A DNA stretch of 64,000 nucleotides from JACVRW01 sp963812915 (GTDB lineage Bacteria > Actinomycetota > Thermoleophilia > Solirubrobacterales > Thermoleophilaceae), in NCBI GenBank assembly GCA_963812915.1, contig CAWEXB010000003.1:186001-250000 (forward strand). Reading direction: 5' to 3'. Below are positions 1 through 8,585 of the stretch, one piece after another. The notes under the pieces were generated by a model. It did not search any database and was not told the origin of the DNA. It was given only the letters and a program-made list of their open reading frames with translations. The position numbers were made by a program, and so were the translations under genes. The stretch's first letter is position 1, and every line of letters starts with the position of its first letter.

Positions 1-868
1 GCGGGGACCTACGACGCGATCGGCCGCCGCGTTGGAATCGAGATCGGGACCGAGGATGCGCTGCTCTTGACGGTCGCCACCCTGCTCGTCTGGGCTGGCT
101 TCGCGAGCATCGTGCAGGTGCTCGTCTACCGGCGCGGGCTGCGTGACTGGGAGAGCAGGGAGGGCGGTTCCGCGGAACCGCCGGTCGCAAGCCCGGCGCC
201 GGCGCGCGCCCGCGGAGCCCGCCGCGGCCACGCCGCACTCTCGCCGCTTCGATCCGCGCGCCGTCGCCATCGCCGCGGCGATCGCGTTCGTCCTGCTCCT
301 GTCCAGCACGGAATGGGCGCTCCTGGCCGCGGTCGCGGCCTGGCTGGCGCTCGTCTGGACCTTCTCGCGCGCCGATCGCGAGCCCGTGCCGACCGGGATC
401 CTCTTCGCCGCCATTCTCGCGGCGGGCGCCCTGCTGTTCACGCTCGGGGGCGGCCTCGGACTCGACATGGCGCTGCGCCGGGCGGCGCGGGCGACGCTGC
501 TCGTGCTCGTGGCCACCTGGCTGCGCGCCGCCGCCGGCGCCGACGGCCTGCGCGAGGTCTCCCGTCGGGCACTCGGGCGGCTGCGGCGGGTGCCGGCGGC
601 GCCCGAGGCGGCGCAGGTGCTCGACGGGATCGCCTCGGAGGGCCGGCTCGCAGCCGCCGGACGCACTCTCGCCGCGGAGCTCAACGCCGTGCCGATGCGA
701 CCGGTGCCGATACTCGACGCCGTGCTCGGCTGGGTGGTGCGCGAGGCGGCGGCGTTCCGGCCCCCGTCCCCCCGGCCGCCGGCGGTGGCCCTCGCGATCG
801 GTCCGCTCGACTTGGTCCTCGTTCTGCTGGCGGCGGCGCCGGTGCTGGCGCTTGGGCTCGCCGCCTGA
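1..868 (+). CDS. Integral membrane protein, 5' end outside window, one frameshift
   Basis: Only the C-terminal part is present. It reads in frame 1 from base 1 (hydrophobic segment at about 60-130, then an acidic, proline/alanine-rich linker) and continues in frame 2 from about base 205 to the TGA at 866-868, which adds four or so further hydrophobic segments. Past 210, frame 1 is only Arg-rich shadow; before 190, frame 2 is likewise. I therefore read one gene with one surplus base near 195-212. The mix of membrane segments and Arg-rich cytoplasmic loops is loosely like ABC or ECF transmembrane subunits. That resemblance is too weak to name a family. Confidence 0.5.
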
Positions 869-884
869 GCGCGGCGCCGTACAC

Positions 885-1787
885 CTACCCGGGCGCGCGC
901 CCGGACACGAGCAGGTTGTAGAAGAGCGCGGCCGGCAGCCGCGGCTCGAGCAGGGAGCGGTCCAGCGCCTGGAGCGCGAGGTAGCCGCGGTAGGCATACA
1001 GGCGCCACGCCCACGGGACCTCGTCCGGCTGGGCGGTGGACTCGAGGGTGCGGTTGACCCAGCCGAAGAGGCCGGCCACGAGCTCCTCCCCGCGCACCCG
1101 CACGCCCTCGAAGCCCGCGGCGCGGGCGGGGCGGGCGAGGTCGCCGGGCGTGAACGCGTGCACGTCGACGACCCGCTCGAGCTCCTCTTCCTCGCTCGGG
1201 CCGGCGCCGTTGGATTGCGCGCGGGCGCCGGCGCGGAGCAGCGCTCGCCAGAGTGGCGCGACGGCGAGTGCGCCACGCTTCGGCACGCCGGCGAGGCGGT
1301 CGCCGTAGCGGGACGGCTCGCCGCAGAAGGCGATCACGCCGCCCGGCCGCAGCACCCGGCGGAACTCGCGTAAGGCGGCATCGAGGTCCGGCAGGTGGTG
1401 CAGGACCGCGTGGCCGAACACCAGGTCGAACGAGCCGCTCTCGAACGGGAGAGACGAGGCCTCGCAGCTGGCCGTCTCGACGTCGAGGCCCAGGTCGGCG
1501 GCTGTCTCCGACAGCGCCTTCAGCATCCCGGGCGAGATGTCGGTCGCCACCGCCTCCCGGGCGGCCCCGGCGAGCATCAGGTTGAGGCCGAAGTAGCCCG
1601 TGCCCGCGCCGATCTCGAGCGCGCGCTGAAAGACCCCCGGGTCGTGTCCAAGCGCCTTCCGAAGCTTGCCCGCGACCTGGGTCTGGCCGATCCGGTCGAA
1701 GGTGATTCCCCACTTCGCGTCGTAGTGGGCCGCGGCGAGATCGTGGTAGCGAGAGTTCGCCGAGCGGATGCTCTCCGCGGTCTGCAT
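885..1787 (-). CDS. Class I SAM-dependent methyltransferase
   Basis: A 300-residue protein with the class I SAM-binding glycine motif EIGAGTGYF (about residues 58-66), followed by ATDISPGML (strand 2 acidic region) and DLVFGHAVLHHLPD (post-II motif), as in the Methyltransf_11/UbiE-like family. The C-terminal half, about 130 residues, is less typical and could recognise the substrate. The ATG at 1785-1787 was chosen because the reading frame upstream of it has no methyltransferase-like sequence. It is divergent from the methyltransferase at 1824 with only 36 bases between the start codons. The substrate cannot be told. Confidence 0.85.
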   Translation of the reverse strand: MQTAESIRSANSRYHDLAAAHYDAKWGITFDRIGQTQVAGKLRKALGHDPGVFQRALEIGAGTGYFGLNLMLAGAAREAVATDISPGMLKALSETAADLGLDVETASCEASSLPFESGSFDLVFGHAVLHHLPDLDAALREFRRVLRPGGVIAFCGEPSRYGDRLAGVPKRGALAVAPLWRALLRAGARAQSNGAGPSEEEELERVVDVHAFTPGDLARPARAAGFEGVRVRGEELVAGLFGWVNRTLESTAQPDEVPWAWRLYAYRGYLALQALDRSLLEPRLPAALFYNLLVSGRAPG

Positions 1788-1823
1788 GGCCCGCGGAGGG
1801 TAGTACCTAGACTCCGCCGCCCC

Positions 1824-2570
1824 ATGCAGCAGACGGTTCAGCAGAACCAGCCGCCCGGGGTCCCACCCCTCGAGCTCACCGGCGAACGTACGCTGCCGGA
1901 CGTGCCGGTGGAGAACTACTGGTTCCGCCGTCATCTGGCCGTTTACGAGTGGATCGCGGAGCGCTGCGCCGGGTTGGACGTGGTCGACATGGCCTGTGGC
2001 GAGGGCTACGGAGTGGAGGTTCTGTCTCGGCGCGCGCGGCGCGTGAGCGGCGTTGAAGCGAACCCCGAGGCGTACGAGCACGCGCGGCTCAAGTACACGC
2101 GTCCGGGCGTTCGCTTCGCGCGCGACATGGTCGAGAGATACTCGGAGCCCTGCGACGTGGTCGTCTTCCTGCAGACGATCGAGCACGTGCCGGACCCGAA
2201 GGCCGCGCTCAGGCACTTCAGCGAGATGTGCGACACGGCGTACGTCTCGACGCCCAACCTGATCACGCTCGCACCTCCGGGCGCGGCGAAGTCGACCAAC
2301 CCGTGGCACCTCCGCGAGTACAGGGCGGAGGAGTTCCGGACGCTCTGTTCGAGCGTGTTCGAGCGGGTCGAGCTGTTCGGGCTCTTCCACGCCCGGGTGC
2401 TGCGGCTGCACGAGCTGGCCCTTCGAGCCGGATGGGATCGCGTCCACTCGGCGCTCGGCATCACGAGGCCGTTCTACGACCGCTTCACGCCGGCCATCAC
2501 CGCCGCCGACTTCGCGATTCGCTCCGGGCCGCTCGAGCGCGCGCTGGATTTCGTCGCCGTGCTTCGGTGA
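1824..2570 (+). CDS. Class I SAM-dependent methyltransferase
   Basis: A 248-residue protein with SAM motif I VVDMACGEGYG (about residues 53-63), motif II GVEANPEAY and the post-II stretch VVVFLQTIEHVPDP, so a Methyltransf_11/23-type enzyme. The N-terminal LELTGERTLPD is typical of UbiG-like glycan or lipid methyltransferases next to sugar-polymer genes. The start is the first ATG after the divergent gene's start. It ends 10 bases before the GH57 gene, which suggests co-transcription with it. The natural acceptor is unknown. Confidence 0.85.
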   Translation: MQQTVQQNQPPGVPPLELTGERTLPDVPVENYWFRRHLAVYEWIAERCAGLDVVDMACGEGYGVEVLSRRARRVSGVEANPEAYEHARLKYTRPGVRFARDMVERYSEPCDVVVFLQTIEHVPDPKAALRHFSEMCDTAYVSTPNLITLAPPGAAKSTNPWHLREYRAEEFRTLCSSVFERVELFGLFHARVLRLHELALRAGWDRVHSALGITRPFYDRFTPAITAADFAIRSGPLERALDFVAVLR

Positions 2571-2580
2571 AGCTCCCGGC

Positions 2581-4014
2581 ATGACGCGCCGCCCCGGCGC
2601 ACTGGCGCTCGTACTCCACTCGCACATGCCCTACGTGGAGGGGTTCGGCAGCTGGCCGTTCGGCGAGGAGTGGCTGTGGGAAGCGGTGGCCTGCGTCTAT
2701 CTGCCGCTCCTCGAGTTGCTCGACGGGGCGCCCGTGACGGTGGGGCTCACGCCGGTGCTGTGCGACCAGCTCGAGGCCATGACGGGCGACGCGGGCGAGC
2801 GCTACCTGACCTTCCTGCGCGAGGTCCGCGCCCCGATACACGAGATGGACGCCGCCGCGCTCGACCGAGACGGCGAGCCGGCCCTGGCGGCGGAGCTGCG
2901 TCGCGCCGCGGGCGACTACGCCTGGGCGTCCGAGGCCTTCGAGCGCCGCGACCGAGACCTGCTCGCCGCGTTCCGCTCGCTCGCCCGCGTCGAGCTCTGG
3001 ACCTCCGCAGCCACGCACCCCGTCCTCCCGCTGCTGGCGACCGACGCCGGGCTGCGCCTTCAGCTCGCAACCGGTGTCGCCTCCCACGTCCGTCGCTTCG
3101 GCGGCTTCGGTGGCGGACTTTGGCTCCCGGAGTGCGCGTACTACCCCGGTCTGGAGCGCGACCTCGCCGAGCACGGCGTACGTCTCTTCTGCGTGGACCA
3201 GACGGAGGCCCACGGCCGCGGCGCGCCGCAGCAACTCGAGCCGGTGGCCACCGAGGCCGGGCCGGTGGCGGTGCCGATCGACTGGCAGGCGGTGGAGCTC
3301 GTTTGGCACGATCGCGAGGGCTATCCGGTGAACGGCGCCTACCGCGACTACTACCACGGCACCAGGTACGACCTCAAGCCGTGGGACAACGCCGGCCGCG
3401 CCTACGACCGTCGCGCCGCCCTCGCGCTCGCCGCAGAGCACGCGCGCCACTTCGTCTCCCGAGCGGCCGAGCGGCTTCGCGACGGCGGGCTCCTCTGCTG
3501 CGCCCTCGACACCGAGCTGCTCGGCCACTGGTGGTACGAGGGCCCGGCCTGGCTCGCCGAGGTCCTGAAGGAGGCGCCGCGCCAGGGAGTCGAGCTGCTG
3601 ACGGTCTCGGAGGCGCTGGAGCGTGCGAAGCCGGTGCGACGCTCGCTCGAGGCCTCCACCTGGGGCGCCGGCAAGGACCTCTCAACTTGGGACGCGCCGG
3701 GAGTGGCGGAGCTCGTCTTCGCCGCCCGCCGTGCGGAGCTCCGCACCGTCGCGGCGATCGCCGCGCACGGCGAGCCACGGGCGGCGCTCGAGCGCGCCGC
3801 CCGCGAGCTGCTGGCGCTTCAGGCGAGCGACTGGGCCTTCATGGTCACCCGCGACCTGGCGGCCGACTATCCGCTGCGCCGGGTCGAGGAGCACCTGCTG
3901 GGTCATGACGCCGCGCTTGCGGCGCTGACCGACTCGGGGGTGTTGCCCCGCGTCGAGCCCGCTCTGCGTCACCTGGCGCCCGACCTGGATCTCGCGTCCC
4001 TGACCACGCCGTGA
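2581..4014 (+). CDS. Glycoside hydrolase family 57, probable 1,4-alpha-glucan branching enzyme
   Basis: A 477-residue GH57 protein, predicted cytoplasmic. GH57 motif 1 is HSHMPY (residues 13-18). Motif 3 is GLWLPECAY with the expected catalytic nucleophile Glu184. Motif 4 is ALDTELLGHWWYEG with the expected acid/base Asp310. These motifs and the length fit the short GH57 branching enzymes (TK1436/Rv3031-like) that transfer alpha-1,4 chains to alpha-1,6 positions in glycogen or methylglucose polysaccharide. No signal peptide is visible. It follows a methyltransferase by 10 bases, which would suit polymethylated glucan synthesis as in mycobacteria; that link is inference. Confidence 0.9.
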   Translation: MTRRPGALALVLHSHMPYVEGFGSWPFGEEWLWEAVACVYLPLLELLDGAPVTVGLTPVLCDQLEAMTGDAGERYLTFLREVRAPIHEMDAAALDRDGEPALAAELRRAAGDYAWASEAFERRDRDLLAAFRSLARVELWTSAATHPVLPLLATDAGLRLQLATGVASHVRRFGGFGGGLWLPECAYYPGLERDLAEHGVRLFCVDQTEAHGRGAPQQLEPVATEAGPVAVPIDWQAVELVWHDREGYPVNGAYRDYYHGTRYDLKPWDNAGRAYDRRAALALAAEHARHFVSRAAERLRDGGLLCCALDTELLGHWWYEGPAWLAEVLKEAPRQGVELLTVSEALERAKPVRRSLEASTWGAGKDLSTWDAPGVAELVFAARRAELRTVAAIAAHGEPRAALERAARELLALQASDWAFMVTRDLAADYPLRRVEEHLLGHDAALAALTDSGVLPRVEPALRHLAPDLDLASLTTP

Positions 4015-4116
4015 CGGCGCCCCGGAGCCGAGCGGCCGGGCGCCGCCCTGCTGGCGCCTCGTAGCCGAAGCTGTAGGGTCAGAAGACTTGGCCGATCGTT
4101 AGACGGAGGGAACCTG

Positions 4117-5082
4117 ATGGCAAGGAGAACCGAGGCGCCCCCGAAGGCGCGCGCCGCGCGAACAGCCTCGAAGACGCCCGCCACGAAGGCCGCCGCGGGG
4201 CGGAGGACCCGCGCCGCGGCCGCCGCCGACGGCAGCGCGATGCTGCTGCGCGAGCTGGTCGGGCATCTGCGCCAGAACCGGAGCCAGCTGCGCGAGGAGT
4301 GGGCTCGCCGCATCGCCGAGGCACAGCTCCTGACCGCGATGAGCCCGGAGGAGATCTTCTCCGAGGCCACCTCGGTGTACGACAACTACGTGGAGGTGCT
4401 CGAGACCGGCAGCGTCGAGGCACTCCAGGACTACGCTCGTAACCTCTCCGAGCGCATCATCCCGCGTGGGGTCGAGACCGACGAGGTGCTCGGCATCGTC
4501 CTGTTGCTCCGCGACGTGCTGGCGCGCTCGCTGTTCGAGAAGTACCAGGCCGACTTCGACCTGCTCAACCGAGTGCTGGACGCGTACGAGCCGGCCGCCA
4601 ACCGGATCGCGAACACGGTGGGCGTGGGCTTCGTGCAGGAGCGCGAGCGGATCATCCGCCAGCAGCAGGAGGCGATCCGCGAGCTCTCGACTCCTGTGCT
4701 CCAGGTCCGCGAACGGCTGCTGATCCTGCCGATCATCGGCGTGCTCGATTCGCAGCGCGCGCGTCAGGTGACCGAGCAGCTGCTGCGGGGTATCCGCTCG
4801 AATCGCGCCAAGGTGGTGGTCGTGGACATCACCGGCGTGCCGACGGTCGACTCCACCGTCGCGAACCACCTCGTCCAGACCGTCGAGGCCTCCCGCCTGA
4901 TGGGCGCGAGCGTGATCATCACCGGCCTCTCATCGGAGATCGCCCAGACCCTCGTCACGATCGGCGTCGACCTGAGCAAGATGACCGCGGTCGGCGACCT
5001 GCAGGGGGGTATCGAGCAGGCGGAGCGGCTGCTCGGCTACGAGGTGACCCAAGGAGAGGAAGAGGCGGCGGAGATGCGCTGA
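4117..5082 (+). CDS. rsbR: Stressosome scaffold protein RsbR (N-terminal RsbRD domain plus STAS)
   Basis: A 321-residue protein. The first 40 residues are Ala/Lys/Arg-rich and probably disordered. Residues about 45-180 are helical (RsbRD_N-like, the stressosome turret). Residues about 190-310 are a STAS domain with VVDITGVPTVDST. Thr239 and Thr243 lie where RsbT phosphorylates RsbR paralogues. It is expected to form the stressosome core with the RsbS downstream. The N-terminal sensor binds no recognisable cofactor that I can see. A GGAGGG ribosome site precedes the ATG, and the gene starts an operon of six overlapping or near-contiguous genes. Confidence 0.93.
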   Translation: MARRTEAPPKARAARTASKTPATKAAAGRRTRAAAAADGSAMLLRELVGHLRQNRSQLREEWARRIAEAQLLTAMSPEEIFSEATSVYDNYVEVLETGSVEALQDYARNLSERIIPRGVETDEVLGIVLLLRDVLARSLFEKYQADFDLLNRVLDAYEPAANRIANTVGVGFVQERERIIRQQQEAIRELSTPVLQVRERLLILPIIGVLDSQRARQVTEQLLRGIRSNRAKVVVVDITGVPTVDSTVANHLVQTVEASRLMGASVIITGLSSEIAQTLVTIGVDLSKMTAVGDLQGGIEQAERLLGYEVTQGEEEAAEMR

Positions 5083-5085
5083 GCC

Positions 5086-5460
5086 GTGGCCGTCCCGATT
5101 CTCAAGCAGGGCGACTACCTGATCGCCTCGATCCAGACCGCGCTGAGCGACACGGACATGATCGAGCTGCGCGACGACCTGCTGGAGCGGGCCGGAACGC
5201 TTCGCTCCAAGGGGATCATCGTGGACGTCACGGCGCTCGACGTGATGGACTCGTTCGCCTCGCGCTCGCTGCGTGCAATAGCGCACATGGCCAACCTGCG
5301 CGGGGCGCGGACGGTGATGGTGGGCATCCAGCCCGAGGTGGCCTTCGCCATGGTGCAACTCGGCCTGAACCTGGAGGGCGTTCACACCGCGCTGGACCTC
5401 GAGGAGGGACTCAAGTTCCTCGACGGGATCACCAAGGAGTCCGGTGACGGCGGCGACTGA
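5086..5460 (+). CDS. rsbS: Stressosome core STAS protein RsbS
   Basis: A single STAS domain of 124 residues. It begins PILKQGDYLIASIQ, the RsbS-type N-terminus. Ser56 in DVMDSFASRSL corresponds to the serine phosphorylated by RsbT. It starts with GTG three bases after rsbR and overlaps the longest rsbT frame. Its expected role is to hold RsbT in the stressosome until stress triggers phosphorylation and release. Confidence 0.93.
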   Translation: MAVPILKQGDYLIASIQTALSDTDMIELRDDLLERAGTLRSKGIIVDVTALDVMDSFASRSLRAIAHMANLRGARTVMVGIQPEVAFAMVQLGLNLEGVHTALDLEEGLKFLDGITKESGDGGD

Positions 5461-5465
5461 GGAGG
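5459..5465 (+). promoter_or_regulatory. Ribosome binding site that fixes the rsbT start
   Basis: The sequence GAGGAGG spans the rsbS stop codon and sits 5 bases before GTG 5471. This makes GTG 5471 a better rsbT start than the in-frame GTG at 5444, which lies inside rsbS without a good site. Confidence 0.65.
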
Positions 5466-5470
5466 TAGGA

Positions 5471-5863
5471 GTGCGCATCGCCACCGACGACGACATCGTC
5501 ACCGCGCGGCAGGAGGGACGCCGGCTCTCGTCGGAGCTCGGCTTCACGAGCACCGACCTGACCCTGATCGCCACCGCGATCTCCGAAGTGGCGCGCAACA
5601 TCCGGCTCTACGCCGGCCGCGGCGACGTCCGGCTCAGACTCGTGCGCGAGGGGAGTCGCGAGGGCATCTCGGTGGTCGCGCGAGACAAGGGCCCCGGCAT
5701 CGCGGACGTCGAGCTCGCCATGCGGGACGGCTACTCGAGCCGCGGCAGCTCCGGGCTCGGATTGCCCGGTGCGCGTCGCCTCATGGACGAGTTCGAGATA
5801 CGTTCGAAGCCCGGCAACGGCGTCACGGTCACGATGAAGAAGTGGACGCGCGGGAGTGGGTGA
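5471..5863 (+). CDS. rsbT: Serine/threonine kinase RsbT (HATPase_c), stressosome switch
   Basis: A 130-residue GHKL-type ATPase/kinase. The N box is AISEVARNIRLYA; the later glycine motifs are RDKGPGI and SSGLGLPGARRLMDEF. Length and order match RsbT, which phosphorylates RsbR/RsbS and then activates an RsbU-type phosphatase. The start at GTG 5471 is preferred to GTG 5444 because of the GAGGAGG site. The stop overlaps the next gene by 8 bases. Confidence 0.92.
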   Translation: MRIATDDDIVTARQEGRRLSSELGFTSTDLTLIATAISEVARNIRLYAGRGDVRLRLVREGSREGISVVARDKGPGIADVELAMRDGYSSRGSSGLGLPGARRLMDEFEIRSKPGNGVTVTMKKWTRGSG

Positions 5864-6455
5864 GGGGGGCCTCATCGACGCGGCGGTAGCGGAGGAGCCG
5901 CTGGCCGGCGAGACCGAGTCCGGCGATCTTTACCTGGTGGCGCCCCATCCAGGCGGAGTGCTGGTGGCTGCGATCGACGGTCTCGGCCACGGCGGCGAGG
6001 CGGCCCACGCCTCTCGTGTGGCCCGCTCGATCCTGGAGGAGGACCCGGGCGCCCACCTCTCAGACCTTTTCGTCAGCGCGCACAGCGCGCTGGCACGCTC
6101 GCGCGGAGTTGTGATGAGCCTCGCGTCGTTCGACCATCGCGGGAGCCTCACCTGGCTTGGCGTCGGAAACGTGGAGGGAACCCTGGTGCGGGCCGTCGAG
6201 GGAACGGTCCGCCGCGCCGACTCGATCCTGCTGCTGGGTGGCGTCGTCGGCTACCAGCTGCCCAAGCTGCGCCCCTCCACGAGGCCCGTGGAGCCCGGCG
6301 ATCTGCTGATTCTCGCGACCGACGGGATTGGCGCCGGCTACCTCGAGGGGCTCGATACGGCCGCCGGCCCCGAGGCGATCGCCGGCCGAATCCTGGCCGA
6401 GTACGGCAGGAGAGGCGACGACGCGCTCGTTCTCGTCGCAAGATATCTGGGATGA
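5856..6455 (+). CDS. rsbX: RsbX-like PP2C-type phosphatase
   Basis: A 199-residue SpoIIE/PP2C-fold phosphatase. Metal-binding motifs are visible as AIDGLGHGGEA and LILATDGIGAGY, with a C-terminal RGDDALVLVARY. There is no sensory domain, which is the size and position of RsbX, the feedback phosphatase that resets RsbR and RsbS. GTG 5856 is used. It overlaps rsbT by 8 bases and the next gene by 4 (ATGA). Some similar proteins in this position are annotated only as SpoIIE family, so the exact target is inferred from context. Confidence 0.85.
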   Translation: MGEGGLIDAAVAEEPLAGETESGDLYLVAPHPGGVLVAAIDGLGHGGEAAHASRVARSILEEDPGAHLSDLFVSAHSALARSRGVVMSLASFDHRGSLTWLGVGNVEGTLVRAVEGTVRRADSILLLGGVVGYQLPKLRPSTRPVEPGDLLILATDGIGAGYLEGLDTAAGPEAIAGRILAEYGRRGDDALVLVARYLG

Positions 6456-8236
6456 GCCCGGACCTCGACGCCTTCCGAAGCGGTTACCTGGCGGCGTTTC
6501 GAAGCTACCTGAGGGGTGGTGGCGAGACCGGGCTCGAGACGGCCTACGAGCTCGGTCGCGAGGCGGTAGCCGGCGAGCTCAGCCTGCTGGAGCTGGCGGG
6601 CATCCACCACGAAGTGCTCGCCGACTGCCTCGCGAGCGCGCCGAACGGGGAGCTCGAGCGAATCGCGCGGGCCGGCACCGATTTCTTCCGCGAGAGCCTG
6701 TCGACCTTCGAGATGATCCAGCGCGGGTTCGGGGAGGCACAGGAAACCGCCCGGCTCGAGCAGCGCCACGCGGCGCAGCTGCGTGGCCTCGCCGAGGCCT
6801 CCCTGTCACTCAGCGCCGCCCTGTCGGAGGAGGAGATGCTCGAACTGCTGGGCGAGCGGGCGTGCGCGATCGTGGGCGCCGACCGATCGGCCGTGAGCAT
6901 GGTGGCCGACGGCGGCGATGGCCCGCGGACGCCGATCCGCGAGCGCGGCCGGCTAGTCGCCCCCCTGATCGATCGGGACGAGCGCGCGCTGGGGCTGCTC
7001 GAGCTGACGGGCAAGCGGGGGGGCGAGTTCACCGAGGACGACGAGTCGATCGTGATGCAGCTCGCTCACATGGCCTCGGTGGCCATCGAAAACGCGCGAC
7101 TCTACGAGCGCGAGCGCGGGATCGCACTCGAGCTCCAGAGCACCCTCCTCCCCGACGGCCTGCCAGAGATCGCCGGAGTGGACACCGAGGTCCGCTATCG
7201 CGCCGGAGGGGACGGCGACGTCGGAGGCGACTGGTACGAGGTCATTCCGCTCCCCGGCGGCCGCGTGGGGATGGCGATCGGCGACGTGGTCGGGCGCGGC
7301 GTGCGGGCGGCGGCCATGATGGGACAGCTCCGCATGGCGTTGCGCGCCTACGCGCTCGAAGGCGAATGGCCGAAGTTCGTGGCCGAGCGCATGGCGCGTT
7401 TCGTGCGCACGCTCGACCGCGACGAGATGAGCACCTGTGTCTATGCGGTGCTCGAACCCGCCACGGGGGAGCTCCGGTCCGCGAACGCCGGGCACCTGCC
7501 GCCGCTAGTGCTCGCGGCCGACGGCAGTGCGACCTTCCTCACGGGAAGGCCGGGATTGCCCTTTGGCGTGGCGGGCGACTACGACTATCCCGAGCGACGG
7601 GCGACGCTGGAGCCCGGTTCGACCGTGCTGCTGTACACGGACGGCCTCGTCGAGAAGCGCGGCGAGCCGCTCGACGTCGGGCTCGAGCGGCTTCGCCAGG
7701 TGGCCGCGAGCAGGCCGGTGGAGTCGCTCGAGGAGCTCTGCGAGCGCGTGCTGGACGCGCTCGTTCGGGAGTCCCCCGGCGACGACGTCGCGCTACTCGC
7801 CGTGCGCGTGCTGCCCCCGCACCGCGGGCCGCTCCACCTGGAGCTGCGCGCCGAGCCGGGTGCGCTCGCCGAGCTGCGGCACCGGCTGGGCGCCTGGCTG
7901 GCACAGGCCGGGGCCGGGGAGCAGGAGGCCTACGACATGGTGCTCGCCTCGTGCGAGGCCGCCGCAAACGCCATCGGGCACGCCTACGGCCCCGCCGACG
8001 CTACGTTCCGCGTCACGGCGCGGGCGGAGGAGGGGGAGGTGACGATCGAGGTGCGGGATTTCGGCGCCTGGCGTCAGGAGCAGCGCGACCCTTTGCGGGG
8101 GCGTGGCCTTGTCGTCATGGGCGAGCTCATGGAAGAGGTGAGCGTGACGTCGGACGACGAAGGGACTAACGTACGGCTTCGTCGCCGACTCCGTGGGGGA
8201 CGACAACGTGGACGAGCTGGCTCGGATCGAGATTGA
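6452..8236 (+). CDS. rsbU: RsbU-type phosphatase with GAF, SpoIIE and RsbW-like HATPase domains
   Basis: A 594-residue multidomain protein. Residues about 1-100 are an RsbU-like helical N-terminus, the surface RsbT would bind. Residues about 112-218 are a GAF domain and 220-450 a SpoIIE/PP2C phosphatase (GGDWYEV, AIGDVVGRG, LLYTDGLVEKR, SPGDDVALLAV). Residues about 460-580 are an anti-sigma-type HATPase (SCEAAANAIGHAYG, then GRGLVVMGELMEEV). It thus joins the phosphatase that dephosphorylates RsbV with a kinase-like domain that could rephosphorylate it. The last 44 bases overlap the STAS gene that follows. Confidence 0.9.
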   Translation: MSPDLDAFRSGYLAAFRSYLRGGGETGLETAYELGREAVAGELSLLELAGIHHEVLADCLASAPNGELERIARAGTDFFRESLSTFEMIQRGFGEAQETARLEQRHAAQLRGLAEASLSLSAALSEEEMLELLGERACAIVGADRSAVSMVADGGDGPRTPIRERGRLVAPLIDRDERALGLLELTGKRGGEFTEDDESIVMQLAHMASVAIENARLYERERGIALELQSTLLPDGLPEIAGVDTEVRYRAGGDGDVGGDWYEVIPLPGGRVGMAIGDVVGRGVRAAAMMGQLRMALRAYALEGEWPKFVAERMARFVRTLDRDEMSTCVYAVLEPATGELRSANAGHLPPLVLAADGSATFLTGRPGLPFGVAGDYDYPERRATLEPGSTVLLYTDGLVEKRGEPLDVGLERLRQVAASRPVESLEELCERVLDALVRESPGDDVALLAVRVLPPHRGPLHLELRAEPGALAELRHRLGAWLAQAGAGEQEAYDMVLASCEAAANAIGHAYGPADATFRVTARAEEGEVTIEVRDFGAWRQEQRDPLRGRGLVVMGELMEEVSVTSDDEGTNVRLRRRLRGGRQRGRAGSDRD

Positions 8237-8582
8237 CCGAACGCCTCGTGGGGTGGTGGCCCGCATCAGCGGGGAGATCGATATCTCGAACGTTGGTGCG
8301 GTCAAGCGCAAGCTGACGGACGCGGTGACCAGCTCGTCGCCGGGTCTGGTGATCGACGTGTCGGGCACCACGTATCTCGACAGCTCGGGCGTCTATCTCC
8401 TGTTCGAGCTCGCCCGCGCGCTCGAGGGCCGCCAGCAACGGATGTGCGTCGTGGCGCCGCCCACCACGCCAAGTACGCGCGTGCTCCTGATCACCGGCTT
8501 CGACCACATCGTGCCCGTGACCAGTACGGTGGAGGAGGCGATGCAAAGGGTGGACGCCGAGGCGCCTGCGGCGCCGGCCTGA
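8193..8582 (+). CDS. rsbV: STAS anti-anti-sigma factor (RsbV-like)
   Basis: A 129-residue STAS protein with the switch motif TYLDSSGVYLL; one of the two serines near residue 63 would be the phosphorylation site. The start is GTG 8193, inside the end of the rsbU-like gene; GTG 8208 is an alternative. In the partner-switching model its unphosphorylated form binds the RsbW-like domain and frees the output factor. No sigma factor gene follows: the next gene is convergent. Confidence 0.88.
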   Translation: MGDDNVDELARIEIDRTPRGVVARISGEIDISNVGAVKRKLTDAVTSSSPGLVIDVSGTTYLDSSGVYLLFELARALEGRQQRMCVVAPPTTPSTRVLLITGFDHIVPVTSTVEEAMQRVDAEAPAAPA

Positions 8583-8585
8583 GTA

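Noticed and set aside
885..2627. A 580-codon methyltransferase frame
   Set aside because: The first 280 codons are antisense to the second methyltransferase and have no conserved motif. The gene starts at 1787.
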